Positions 16,094 through 25,479 of a DNA stretch of 60,138 bases are shown in pieces. A program made the position numbers and the translations under genes. The notes beneath the pieces are model-generated. The model had not been told where the DNA came from, made no database searches, and worked only from the letters and a program-made list of their open reading frames with translations. Source of the DNA: an uncultured Bacteroidales bacterium (lineage in GTDB: Bacteria; Bacteroidota; Bacteroidia; Bacteroidales; UBA932); NCBI GenBank assembly GCA_949286415.1, contig CASEBV010000008.1:1-60138 (forward strand). Reading direction: 5' to 3'. Each line of letters opens with the position of its first letter. Within the stretch, counting starts at the first letter, position 1.

Positions 16094-17428
16094 CTATTCA
16101 ACAATGACTGCAGTGCCGGAGTAATGGCCCGAAAGGTCTCCGTAGGTGGTGAAGTCCACTTCCAGCATATCCCCTTCGAGATATGCCTCCAGAGTCCCTG
16201 TCATGCTGCCGTCATCTGCCCACTGCCATGTCTCACCCTCGTATTCAAACTTGAGGCTGCCGTCCTTGTAAGTGGAGAATCCGATGCCGCCGATGTTGAA
16301 CCCTTCTGCAGGGGCGGTGATGTGCACTGGCCACATTTCCTCGAATTCACCGACGGTCTCAAGTCCTCCGACTTCGCTGAGGTATATGTGCCAGATATCC
16401 GGGTCGGACTTGTCCACAAGAGCTGATTTTATCTCCTGGGAATATCCGCCGTAGGTGAATTGGTTAGGTTCCTCCGGCTGATAATCCACGGATACGCATT
16501 TCCCGCTGAATTCGACGGAAACTTCCTTCCCGTCCCCGAATGCTATCGATGCGGACATCTCATATGTCTCGTCCCCGGTCTTCTTCGCGCTGAATGTTCC
16601 GGTGGCGCCGGCGAGATCTTCACTTGTCGCGTCAGACTGCGTGCCGTTGACCTGGTCGGTGAAGCCTATCCAGAAATATTTATCTGTGGTGGTTATGTCA
16701 ATTTCTTCTCCTGTCATGGCGCTGTCGTCCAGAATCACATAGAAGTATTCGAGGGCCATCTCTGCCATTTCATCGAATGTATATACTTCCGACCGTGTGA
16801 AATACAGGTATGTCTGGCCGGAGTCTTCCAGATAGAATGCCGCCCTGAGCGGATTCGGCTTCCCGTCTATGGTAATGGTATTGCCTTCGTCCGGAGTCTC
16901 TCCTGACATTACGGCAGAGGCATTGACGCCGACTTTGGTCCCGTCAGTGAATTCCAATGCCATCAGCAGTGTATATTCCCCCGTCTCTTCATTGAAATTC
17001 ATCCTTGCTGTGCCGGAAGTGAGGATTTCAGGGCCGATTTCAGAGGTCTGTGTCTCGTTGTCCCGGCAATAGATGCTCTGCGGCTCTTCGATAAGGTTGA
17101 TGTCCCTGCCGATATACTGCGGAAGAAGCATCACCTGAAGATATTCGATGTCATCGGCACCCACTGCATCTTCGTAAGAATTGACTGATGCATCAGGAGT
17201 TGCCGTGAACAGCACATATTCGTTGAACGGGTCGGCAAATGCTTTCCCGACCGGAATTTCTTCTCCGTTGACTGTGAATGTCATCGCAGTCTGAGGATAT
17301 GCGGGTGCTCCGGGCGTTTCTCCTCCTTCTCCTCCCGGAACGGAAGGATTCTTCTCCTGGCATGAGACTGTCAGGAACGCCGCAGTGATGGCGGCAGCGG
17401 CAAGCCGCATGAATGTCATTGTTTTCAT
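16094..17428 (-). CDS. Lipoprotein with three related beta domains
   Basis: 444 residues. Signal peptide with lipobox LTVSC, Cys23, followed by a Gly/Pro-rich acidic linker typical of surface-exported Bacteroidota lipoproteins. Three domains follow (about 48-180, 183-312, 318-444); each starts with a strand pair like MTFTVNGEEIP or ITIDGKPNPLRAAFYL, and ends with a strand set (GTFSAKKTGDETYEMSASI, then GKEVSVEFSGKC). Acidic and aromatic residues dominate. No enzyme motif. The function is unknown; surface binding or adhesion is a guess from the architecture. Neighbouring genes carry one and two copies of the same kind of domain. Confidence 0.62.
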   Translation of the reverse strand: MKTMTFMRLAAAAITAAFLTVSCQEKNPSVPGGEGGETPGAPAYPQTAMTFTVNGEEIPVGKAFADPFNEYVLFTATPDASVNSYEDAVGADDIEYLQVMLLPQYIGRDINLIEEPQSIYCRDNETQTSEIGPEILTSGTARMNFNEETGEYTLLMALEFTDGTKVGVNASAVMSGETPDEGNTITIDGKPNPLRAAFYLEDSGQTYLYFTRSEVYTFDEMAEMALEYFYVILDDSAMTGEEIDITTTDKYFWIGFTDQVNGTQSDATSEDLAGATGTFSAKKTGDETYEMSASIAFGDGKEVSVEFSGKCVSVDYQPEEPNQFTYGGYSQEIKSALVDKSDPDIWHIYLSEVGGLETVGEFEEMWPVHITAPAEGFNIGGIGFSTYKDGSLKFEYEGETWQWADDGSMTGTLEAYLEGDMLEVDFTTYGDLSGHYSGTAVIVE

Positions 17429-17498
17429 ATTTTCAGATTTATTATTTGTCAGATTATTGGTATTGCCAGATATTGGTCATGGCCTGATACTTCCGTCC

Positions 17499-18662
17499 TC
17501 AGAGACCGATGGGGCCGTCGGTCTCCCAGGTCCCCGATACCTTGTGGGCGGGATTGCTGCAGTCCTCAAGGCTGATGGAAAGGGTATGGGCGTCCCCGTC
17601 TCTTCCCACCGTAACGGAGCCTCCGCTGATGCGGGCATACTCCTTCCATTCTTCGCCCTCAAGGTCAATGTACCATGTGCCGGTGAAATACTGGAATTTG
17701 TCAGGGTAGCCTGGGGCTATGCGGAACGGGACTATTTCATCTTTCGGGATACCTCCGTCAGGGTACTGGTATGCCATGGTATATGTGCCTGCCGGTATGC
17801 CTTCGGCGACATCAGTGTCCCAGCTGACGAAAAACTCTATGCGCATTACTTTGCCTGTCCCGGACGGCCATTCTCCTGAAAGGTCGATGCCGTCCTCGGC
17901 GAGATACAGGGCGAAGGCGCGGTTGCTCTGGTCCCATGTATAGGTGTCTTTCCTGTCTATGAGCCTTGCCTTTGTGAACTGAGGCAATGTTATGTCTCCC
18001 GTGAGGCTGCTGTTGGGTGTATTGTCACCTCCGTTTTCTCCGGACTTGTCCGTGACTTTCGGAGTCCCTGTGTATGAGAAATATCTTTTCAGATATTCCG
18101 TTCCCACAAGAATGCCCTCGACTGTGCATGTGCCGTCCTCATTTACGGTGATTGTAAAGTCTCCTTCCCTGAGCAGGTCGGGATTGTAGTCCGTACTTCC
18201 GTCGGCAAAGTCGGCGAAATATGTCCCGTCAGGGATTTCTATTTCTCCGCCAGGAATCTCAATTGAATAAATGTACCCCTGCACGAAAGTGCCGGCCGAG
18301 AAATCCCCGGAATTGCTCTGGGAGCCGTATTTCCCGGCCACAAATGACAAGTCTGCCTCTGCGGCTTCATTTTTCTTTGCATTCAGGGTGAAATAGATGG
18401 CCTGTCCTGGGCCTGTTCCCGCGATAGGTGTGCTCGTGCTGACCATTTCCATGTCGGTGTAGAGCGTGAGCTCCCACCAGTCGGAGTCTCCCATGCCGTC
18501 GTCACCGCGGTATATGAATTCTGCGTTGACATAGTCGGGCTTTTCAGGGACAAGTTCCTGGAAGCCTCCGTCCGGGGTTCCTTCTCCCGGATTGCCGTCC
18601 TTCTCGCATGAAGCAAATAATGCCATTGCTGCGAGGGGCAGCAGAAACATTCTGATTTTCAT
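17499..18662 (-). CDS. Lipoprotein with two related beta domains
   Basis: 387 residues, signal peptide MKIRMFLLPLAAMALFASC with Cys19 and an acidic sequence after it (EKDGNPGEG), suggesting export to the cell surface. Two domains of the type seen in the two downstream genes: the first closes with GDFTITVNEDGTCTVEG and FSYTG, the second with YARISGGSVTVGRDGD and KVSGTWETDG. No known family recognised. It is the first gene of the minus-strand lipoprotein run, 70 nt before the next. A 219-bp AT-rich spacer divides it from the divergent PepSY-like gene. Confidence 0.62.
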   Translation of the reverse strand: MKIRMFLLPLAAMALFASCEKDGNPGEGTPDGGFQELVPEKPDYVNAEFIYRGDDGMGDSDWWELTLYTDMEMVSTSTPIAGTGPGQAIYFTLNAKKNEAAEADLSFVAGKYGSQSNSGDFSAGTFVQGYIYSIEIPGGEIEIPDGTYFADFADGSTDYNPDLLREGDFTITVNEDGTCTVEGILVGTEYLKRYFSYTGTPKVTDKSGENGGDNTPNSSLTGDITLPQFTKARLIDRKDTYTWDQSNRAFALYLAEDGIDLSGEWPSGTGKVMRIEFFVSWDTDVAEGIPAGTYTMAYQYPDGGIPKDEIVPFRIAPGYPDKFQYFTGTWYIDLEGEEWKEYARISGGSVTVGRDGDAHTLSISLEDCSNPAHKVSGTWETDGPIGL

Positions 18663-18881
18663 GTCGTCCTATTTGTTAAGTCGTTATTTCCCGCAAATAT
18701 ATCAGTTTTTTCTTTTCTTGAAATTTTTTCCGGAATTCATTTTCCATTCAGAATCTTCTCTCATTTTTGCATCCGGAAAGATTTATGAACAAATTCAAAT
18801 TATTGGAATACATCATATTGGAAATATTCCGACAAAATCTGACCATAGGTATCAAATTGTAACTTTAAATTTTATTCAATT

Positions 18882-19325
18882 ATGAAAAAGATTTTTCTTT
18901 CAGCAGTTCTCGCAGCCGCGTGTGTATTTTCAATGAATGCGGACGACCGCGAGCGCCCTACGACAGTGGACAAGCTTCCGGCAGTGGCCCGGCAGTTCCT
19001 GCAGCAGCATTTCAGCGACCTTACGGTGGCGTATGTAGTCGAGGACCTCAAGATGAGGGGATCCGAATATGAAGTCACTTATACCGACCGCACTGAAGTC
19101 GACTTCGGCACCGACGGCAACTGGACAAGCGTTGAGCGCAAATACAGTCCTGTTCCGGCATCAGTCATCCCTCAGCAGATTGCAGACTTCATCGCAAAGG
19201 GCAATTTCCATAACCAGTATGTCAAATCCATCTCAAGGAACATGTATACCTGGGAAGTCGAGCTTTCAAGCGGACTGGAAATAGAATTTGACATCAATTT
19301 CAATCTCCTCGGCTACGACGACTGA
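18882..19325 (+). CDS. PepSY-like secreted protein (DUF2874 type)
   Basis: 147 residues. Signal peptide MKKIFLSAVLAAACVFSMNA, cleaved by signal peptidase I probably after Ala20. Two PepSY-like half repeats: LPAVARQFLQQHFSDLTVAYVVED then EYEVTYTDRTEVDFGTDGNW, and IPQQIADFIAKGNF followed by YTWEVELSSGLEIEFDINFNL. This is the periplasmic BLIP-like fold family common in gut Bacteroidota; function unknown, often tied to peptidase inhibition or sensing by analogy. A strong terminator follows, so it is a single-gene unit. Confidence 0.8.
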   Translation: MKKIFLSAVLAAACVFSMNADDRERPTTVDKLPAVARQFLQQHFSDLTVAYVVEDLKMRGSEYEVTYTDRTEVDFGTDGNWTSVERKYSPVPASVIPQQIADFIAKGNFHNQYVKSISRNMYTWEVELSSGLEIEFDINFNLLGYDD

Positions 19326-19347
19326 CGATTGTACCTCTTATAATAAA

Positions 19348-19392
19348 CGCGCGCGCGGACATTTTCAAATTGTCCTCGGGCGCGATTTTATT
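19348..19392 (+). terminator. Terminator of the PepSY-like gene
   Basis: GC stem CGCGCGCGCGGAC / GTCCTCGGGCGCG (one bulge region) with an AT-rich loop, followed by ATTTTATTTT. Confidence 0.7.
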
Positions 19393-19643
19393 TTCACCGC
19401 TTCCGGTGTCTTTCATTCAGAATAAAAAATATGGAATACACCGGAATACGCTCAGAAAACATTGCAGGACAAGGGTGGAGAGCAGAAAATTAAAAAAAAC
19501 TCCTCCATCCCAAATATTTTTATTCCAAATCTATTCTTGTTGACAGATTACAGTTTGTCGCGCTATGCCGGTATTTAATAACAATTTTACTTAAAGCGGG
19601 CTTTTAGGGGTATTTGCTACACCATTTTGTAAGTGTAAAGATG

Positions 19644-19675
19644 TTTGGAGAATTAATTTATTATTACAAACTTTG
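19644..19675 (+). promoter_or_regulatory. Probable promoter of the peptide-type sus operon
   Basis: TTTG (19644-19647), 20 nt, then AAACTTTG (19668-19675), a near match of TAnnTTTG. The leader would be about 75 nt. The whole stretch 19393-19758 is AT-rich and has no gene; I see no riboswitch fold in it. Confidence 0.4.
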
Positions 19676-19758
19676 CGAAATATTGCATATGAAAACACCC
19701 GTTTAAATTAGCAATAAAAGGCCTATTCAATATTTATGTTTAATTTAAAATTCAACAG

Positions 19759-22700
19759 ATGAAAAGAATCAAGTTCTTATTCGCAGTACTGTCTCTGTTG
19801 TGCCCGCTTCTGGCCTGGGGCCAGAATACGGTGACGGTGACCGGTACTGTCACGGATTCTTCAAACGGCGAGCCTGTTCCGTTCGTCTCTATCCAGTTGA
19901 AGGGGACAATGACCGGAGGCAATACCGACGGTGACGGCGTCTATTCGATAGAAGTGCCATCCGACGGTGTCCTCATTTTCTCTTCAATAGGATATAAGAC
20001 AGTGGAGGCAGAGATTGCCGGAGCAACTGTCCTCAATATCGTCCTTCATCCGGACAGCGAGATGCTTGAGGAGACTATCGTCGTAGCATACGGTACGGCC
20101 ACGAGGTCTTCTTTTACTGGTTCCGCTTCTTCAGTGGATTCAGACAAACTCGCAGAAAGGTCTGTTTCCAATGTGTCGACTGCACTGTCAGGACAGATGT
20201 CAGGTGTGCAGGTCGTGCAGTCCAGCGGAAAGCCCGGACAGGACGCCACAATCCGTATCCGAGGCATCGGTTCCATGTCAGCATCCAACAACCCGCTCTA
20301 TATTCTTGACGGAGTACCATACGACGGAAGCATATCCAATATAAATCCTGCCGACATCGAGTCCATGACTGTCCTCAAGGATGCTGCGGCCAACGCCATC
20401 TATGGTGCCCGAGGAGCCAACGGAGTCATCCTCATCACTACCAAGAAAGGCAAGACAGGAGATGCGAAAGTCACAATCGACGCAAAATGGGGCTCGAACA
20501 AGAGGGCAATCCCGAATTATGATGTGATTGACAATCCGGGGCTCTATTATGAACTTATGTACAAGGCACTGTACAATTCCCAGATAACCGCCGGCATGAC
20601 TGCAGCGGAAGCCTACAGGTATGCGGACAATACTATGTTCAACACTGCCAACGGCGGTGTCGGCTATCAGGTGTTCAGCGTGCCGACCGGAGAGAAACTC
20701 ATCGGTACGAATTTCAAGCTCAACCCTAACGCAACTCTCGGCTACAGCGACGGTGAATTCTATTATATCCCGGACGACTGGTACGACGAGATATTCGGCA
20801 AGGGCAATCTCCGCCAGGAGTACAATGCTACGGTGTCCGGAAGCACTGAAAAAATCAACTACTACGCCAGCTTCGGATATCTTGATGACAACGGGCTTGT
20901 CAACAATTCAGGCTTCTCCCGCTACACAGGCCGAGGCAAGGTAGACTATCAGGCCAAGAAATGGCTGCGCGTGGGAACCAACATGAGCTACAGCCAGGCT
21001 ACCTACACGGGAAATGCCAACGAGGAATCCGGCTCATCAGCCAACCTCTTCTACATGGCGAATATGGTAGCACCTATATATCCTATGTATGTGCGCGATG
21101 CCAACGGCAACATCATGTACGAGAGCGCCACAGGCACACCTATATATGACAACGGTGCAAACTCCACCAATGCCCAGCGTCCTTTCATGGGAAATGCCCG
21201 CCCGGGTGCCATGATAGACAATGACCGCTACACCGACATCAACTCCACTTTCTACGGCCAGTGGTATGCCCACATCACTCCGGTAAAGGGACTGACCTTC
21301 AGCGTCAACTATTCCCTCACCGAGTCCAACGACAGGGTCAACAACTTGAGCAGCCGCTGGGGTGGAAGCGATGAGATCAATGACGGAGCCACTTATGTAA
21401 TACATCAGAGAGTATCCGGAATCAACTCCCAGTATCTTGTCAACTACAAGAACACATTCGGGAAGCACTCAGTGGAGGCTCTCGCCGGATATGAACAGTA
21501 CAGGCTCAAGATTCAGCATCTTGAAGGGTATAATGACCACCTGTACAATCCGTTCATAGGCGAATTGGGTAATGCCGGCGGTACTACCAACAAGTCTGTC
21601 TCCTCATACACTGACAATTACATGACAGAGGGTATTCTCTCCCGCGTACAGTACAGCTATGATGACAAGTACTTCCTCAGCGCATCATACCGTCGCGATG
21701 CTTCGTCACGGTTCGCTCCGGGGCACCGCTGGGGAGACTTCGGCAGTATCGGAGGAGCATGGCTCATGTCCAAGGAGAACTTCCTCGCAAATGCAGGCTC
21801 ATGGCTTGACATGCTGAAATTCAAGGCCAGCTGGGGTGTCCAGGGAAATGACAACCTCTATAACTATTATCCGTATCTCGACCAGTATGACATAACATAT
21901 TCCGAGACTACCGGAGAATATGCCAAGACATTGACTTACAAAGGTAATGAAGAAATCACCTGGGAGACTTCATACTCTTTCAACACCGGATTTGACTTCG
22001 GTTTCTTCGGGGACAGGCTCGGCGGTACAATCGAGTACTTCAACCGTACCACCAAGGATCTCCTCTACAACCAGCCGGTGCCTAACTCATCAGGTATCAC
22101 CACAGGATATATCCCGACCAATGTCGGAAGTATCGTGAACCAGGGACTTGAACTCGACCTTTACGGTACGCTCATCAGCAACAGGAATTTCCTCTGGACA
22201 GTGAACTTCAACCTGACATATCTTGACAACAAGATTGTCGACCTTGAGGAAAAAGTCAAGGCTCAGGGTGGAATCAGGGAAACTTCGCGCATATACAAGA
22301 TAGGAGGCTCCCTCTACCAGGCATATTACAAGAGATTTGCAGGCGTGGATCCTGATACAGGAGAAGCACTGTACTATGTTGACCCGGACAAAGGCGACTT
22401 TTCTACTACCACGGACTACAGCCTCGCGCAGCAGGCAGACTGCGGCAGCACACTTGCTCCTGTATACGGAGGATTCGGGACATCTCTGTCTTTTTATGGA
22501 TTCGATGTTTCCATGCAGTTCTCCTACCAGCTCGGAGGCCGCCTGTACGACGGTACTTATCAGCAGCTCATGCACACCGGAGTGTCTTCAATGGCCGGAA
22601 CCAACTGGCACAAGGATATCCTCCAGTCGTGGTCTCCTGAAAATCCGTCAAGCAACATCCCTCGCCTCAATGCCGGCGACGACTCCTATCAGATGGACAG

Positions 22701-22962
22701 CGACAGATTTCTTGTGAGCTCGAATTATTTGAGCATCAACAATGTCACCATCGGCTACACTTTCCCGGAGAAATGGATAAGCAAGCTCCATATTGCCGGA
22801 CTGAGGATATACGCCACCGGCGACAATCTCTGGGTGTTCTCTGCCAGGAAGGGACTTGACCCGAGAATGTTCTTCGGAGGCACAGGCGGATCTATCGGCA
22901 ACGGGAACTACACCTACTCCTCCATGCGCAATATTTCCGGCGGTATAACTCTTACTTTCTAA
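19759..22962 (+). CDS. SusC/RagA-family TonB-linked outer-membrane transporter
   Basis: 1067 residues. Signal peptide (to about residue 21, LLAWGQ), carboxypeptidase-regulatory-like domain (VTGTVTDSSNGEPVPFVSIQL, about 26-100), plug domain (ALSGQMSGVQVVQSSGKPG, IRGIGSMSASNNPLYILDGVPY, ANAIYGARGANGVILITTKKG) and a large barrel ending ISGGITLTF with aromatic C terminus. No STN domain, so it is not set up for sigma/anti-sigma signalling. It imports large ligands with the SusD partner encoded 17 nt downstream. The neighbouring S8 protease and absence of glycosidases point to peptide or protein ligands. Confidence 0.93.
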   Translation: MKRIKFLFAVLSLLCPLLAWGQNTVTVTGTVTDSSNGEPVPFVSIQLKGTMTGGNTDGDGVYSIEVPSDGVLIFSSIGYKTVEAEIAGATVLNIVLHPDSEMLEETIVVAYGTATRSSFTGSASSVDSDKLAERSVSNVSTALSGQMSGVQVVQSSGKPGQDATIRIRGIGSMSASNNPLYILDGVPYDGSISNINPADIESMTVLKDAAANAIYGARGANGVILITTKKGKTGDAKVTIDAKWGSNKRAIPNYDVIDNPGLYYELMYKALYNSQITAGMTAAEAYRYADNTMFNTANGGVGYQVFSVPTGEKLIGTNFKLNPNATLGYSDGEFYYIPDDWYDEIFGKGNLRQEYNATVSGSTEKINYYASFGYLDDNGLVNNSGFSRYTGRGKVDYQAKKWLRVGTNMSYSQATYTGNANEESGSSANLFYMANMVAPIYPMYVRDANGNIMYESATGTPIYDNGANSTNAQRPFMGNARPGAMIDNDRYTDINSTFYGQWYAHITPVKGLTFSVNYSLTESNDRVNNLSSRWGGSDEINDGATYVIHQRVSGINSQYLVNYKNTFGKHSVEALAGYEQYRLKIQHLEGYNDHLYNPFIGELGNAGGTTNKSVSSYTDNYMTEGILSRVQYSYDDKYFLSASYRRDASSRFAPGHRWGDFGSIGGAWLMSKENFLANAGSWLDMLKFKASWGVQGNDNLYNYYPYLDQYDITYSETTGEYAKTLTYKGNEEITWETSYSFNTGFDFGFFGDRLGGTIEYFNRTTKDLLYNQPVPNSSGITTGYIPTNVGSIVNQGLELDLYGTLISNRNFLWTVNFNLTYLDNKIVDLEEKVKAQGGIRETSRIYKIGGSLYQAYYKRFAGVDPDTGEALYYVDPDKGDFSTTTDYSLAQQADCGSTLAPVYGGFGTSLSFYGFDVSMQFSYQLGGRLYDGTYQQLMHTGVSSMAGTNWHKDILQSWSPENPSSNIPRLNAGDDSYQMDSDRFLVSSNYLSINNVTIGYTFPEKWISKLHIAGLRIYATGDNLWVFSARKGLDPRMFFGGTGGSIGNGNYTYSSMRNISGGITLTF

Positions 22963-22979
22963 AAAGGACAAGAATCATT

Positions 22980-24638
22980 ATGAAAAGAATGACTAAATAT
23001 TTTGCAATCTTCCTGTCAGGACTTCTGCTGGCATCCTGCGCCGCTATGGACGAGATGGTGCCGCAGGGCTCCACGACTACTTCTGAGCAGGTACAGGAGG
23101 CGACCGGAGTGATTCCGGAGAGGTCAGAGGCCGATGTGGCAGGTATATATACATACGCGGGGCAGGGATTTGCCGTATTCGGCAGTTCTCAGAATGCGCA
23201 CAATGACTTCGGGTATCCGGCAGTGTGCATCGCCCAGGATTCAAACGGACCGGATATGGTATGTGCCAACAGCAACTATAACTGGTTCTCTCCTTCCTAT
23301 GACTATTCAGACCGGCAGAGCAACTATATTCTCTGCTATCTGCGCTATTCATATTTCTACAACCAGATACGGCTCTGCAATGAGGTGCTTTCAGGCTACA
23401 TCGGAACCGACTATGCGACAGCTTCGCAGACTGCAAGGCATTCGGCCGGCCAGGCTCTTGCTGTCAGGGCATTCGACTATCTCGGAATGGCGCCATACTA
23501 TCAGTTCAGGTATGTGGACAGCAAGAATCTCCCTTGTGTTCCTATTGTGCTTGAGGGTATGACACAGGAACAGTATGCAGCCAATCCACGCGCTTCTGTG
23601 GAAACAGTGTACGGCCGCATCATCACCGACCTTACTCAGGCCATTGACCTGCTTGAGGGATACAACAGGTCAGGAGACAAGTCAAGGGTAGATCAGCAGG
23701 TGGCATATGGCATCCGTGCACGCGCATACCTCAGCATGGGAATGTATGCCGAAGCAGCCGCCGATGCAGAGGCCGCCCTGGAAGGCTATACTCCGTATTC
23801 TCTTGCTGAAGTCAGTGTTCCGGCTTTCTGCAACATGGCAGACCACAACTGGCTGTGGGGTATACTTCAGGAGTCCGACCAGGTCCAGATGCTTGTCAGC
23901 TGGCCGTCACACCTCTGTTCTTTTTCTGCAACAAGCTATACGGCTGGTACCGGAGTGTACAAGCGTATATCTTCAGCTCTTTACGATGTCATTCCGTCTA
24001 CGGATGTGCGCAAGGGCTGGTGGACAGATGCAAGAAACCAGACTCCTCTTCTGGACGGGCTTTCATGGGCAGGATATCCTGGCCGTGACATCCCGACACT
24101 TACGATTCCTAACACCAAAGTTGCCTTCAGCCCGTATTCTGTCGTCAAGTTCGGCATGAAGCATGGCATAGGCAGCACGGACAATGCCAGCGACTGGTGT
24201 CTTATGAGAGCAGAGGAAATGATTCTCATCCGTGCGGAAGGACTTGTCATGAGCGGCAGGGAAGCCGAAGGCCGTCAGGTGCTTGAGGATTTTGTGCGCA
24301 ATTACCGTGATCCGGAATATACTTGCACGGCATCGACTCCAGAACAGCTCCAGACAGAAATATGGAAACAGCGCCGCATTGAACTCTGGGGAGAAGGATT
24401 CTCGATGTACGATATCATGAGGCTCAATAAGCCGATGGTGCGAATCCATGGTTCATCTACATATAACTGGCCTGATGCGTATGCTTTCAATATTGAGCCG
24501 AATGACCCGTATCTGCTGCTTCGTTTCCCTCTGCGGGAGACCAATTCCAACACTGCTATTCCTGCTACGGAAAATACAGGAGGCACAGCTCCTCAGCCGA
24601 GACAGAATTCAGACCTTAGGGACGGCGTGACAGAGTGA
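22980..24638 (+). CDS. SusD/RagB-family nutrient-binding lipoprotein
   Basis: 552 residues, lipobox LLASC with Cys20. Helical TPR-like pattern of SusD proteins: YFYNQIRLCNEVLSGYIG, ARHSAGQALAVRAFDYLGMAPYYQFRY, VDQQVAYGIRARAYLSMGMYAEAAADAEAAL, and the C-terminal RagB part with MRAEEMILIRAEGLVMSG and IWKQRRIELWGEGFSMYDIMRLNKP. It forms the lid on the upstream SusC transporter. It ends with a Pro/Gln-rich tail. The pair is followed closely by a third lipoprotein gene. Confidence 0.93.
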   Translation: MKRMTKYFAIFLSGLLLASCAAMDEMVPQGSTTTSEQVQEATGVIPERSEADVAGIYTYAGQGFAVFGSSQNAHNDFGYPAVCIAQDSNGPDMVCANSNYNWFSPSYDYSDRQSNYILCYLRYSYFYNQIRLCNEVLSGYIGTDYATASQTARHSAGQALAVRAFDYLGMAPYYQFRYVDSKNLPCVPIVLEGMTQEQYAANPRASVETVYGRIITDLTQAIDLLEGYNRSGDKSRVDQQVAYGIRARAYLSMGMYAEAAADAEAALEGYTPYSLAEVSVPAFCNMADHNWLWGILQESDQVQMLVSWPSHLCSFSATSYTAGTGVYKRISSALYDVIPSTDVRKGWWTDARNQTPLLDGLSWAGYPGRDIPTLTIPNTKVAFSPYSVVKFGMKHGIGSTDNASDWCLMRAEEMILIRAEGLVMSGREAEGRQVLEDFVRNYRDPEYTCTASTPEQLQTEIWKQRRIELWGEGFSMYDIMRLNKPMVRIHGSSTYNWPDAYAFNIEPNDPYLLLRFPLRETNSNTAIPATENTGGTAPQPRQNSDLRDGVTE

Positions 24639-24660
24639 CATCAATAAAATACTTGGAAAA

Positions 24661-25479
24661 ATGAAATTGAATAAAATAATACTGATGCTATTCCCGGTGA
24701 TGGCAGCCGTTCTCCTCGTATCCTGCAAGGAAGAGTGGCAGCCGGGAGCGGAAGCCAACTATTCCGGCATCAATGTGTATTTCGTGCAGCCGGAGACATA
24801 TTATTCTCTGGATCCTGATGCAATGGAGATTACATTCACTGTCCAGAGGGATGATGCCCCGTATGAGGACCAGTATGTGCCGGTTACCCTCACTGCCGTG
24901 CATCCTGAGGCATTCGAGGCTCCCGAGCCTATATTCTTCGGGGAAGGGGAACTTGAGTCTGAGCTTACCATCTACTTTACGGACGACATGGAGCTTTTCA
25001 AGGACTATTCTTTCTCACTCGCCATTGACGAGAACTATACCCAGCAGTACAAGGAGCAGAGCGATTATCCGCGCATTGATGTGACTGTAATCAAGGAAGA
25101 CTATGAGCCGGCATACCGCTGCCGCTATACATGCGGAGGAGTATATCTGGGCCTTATTTCCTGGTCTAATCCACAGGTAATGGTGGATCTTGAATATTCT
25201 GAAATCCTGGATGCCTACAGAGTTGACCTTTGGGGACACGGCACATATGTCAATTTCTCTGTTGATGAAGATGACAATCTTGTCCTTGACAGAACGACAT
25301 TCAATACGGGAGAAGAATATGTGAACGGAGACGAGACCTTTGAAGTCATGGCGACTGTCAGCGGTGACTGTACATGGAATTCCCGTACAAGGATGTATAC
25401 TTTCCCGTTCAATTACAGCTTCGGAGGCAATTCCGCCGGAGAATATGATGACCAACTTCAAGTATCCAGCGAATTATGA
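24661..25479 (+). CDS. Surface lipoprotein, DUF4843/Calx-beta-like domains
   Basis: 272 residues, Cys22 in LLVSC with acidic residues following (KEEWQPGAE). The first half (INVYFVQPETYYSLDPDAMEITFTVQRDDAPYEDQYVPVTL and LTIYFTDDMELFKDYSFSLAI) has the pattern of immunoglobulin-like DUF4843/DUF1735 or Calx-beta modules that follow susD genes in Bacteroidota. The second half is a beta domain of unknown type. It probably acts as a third binding lipoprotein. The family label is tentative. Its stop overlaps the start of the protease gene by 4 nt (ATGA). Confidence 0.65.
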   Translation: MKLNKIILMLFPVMAAVLLVSCKEEWQPGAEANYSGINVYFVQPETYYSLDPDAMEITFTVQRDDAPYEDQYVPVTLTAVHPEAFEAPEPIFFGEGELESELTIYFTDDMELFKDYSFSLAIDENYTQQYKEQSDYPRIDVTVIKEDYEPAYRCRYTCGGVYLGLISWSNPQVMVDLEYSEILDAYRVDLWGHGTYVNFSVDEDDNLVLDRTTFNTGEEYVNGDETFEVMATVSGDCTWNSRTRMYTFPFNYSFGGNSAGEYDDQLQVSSEL

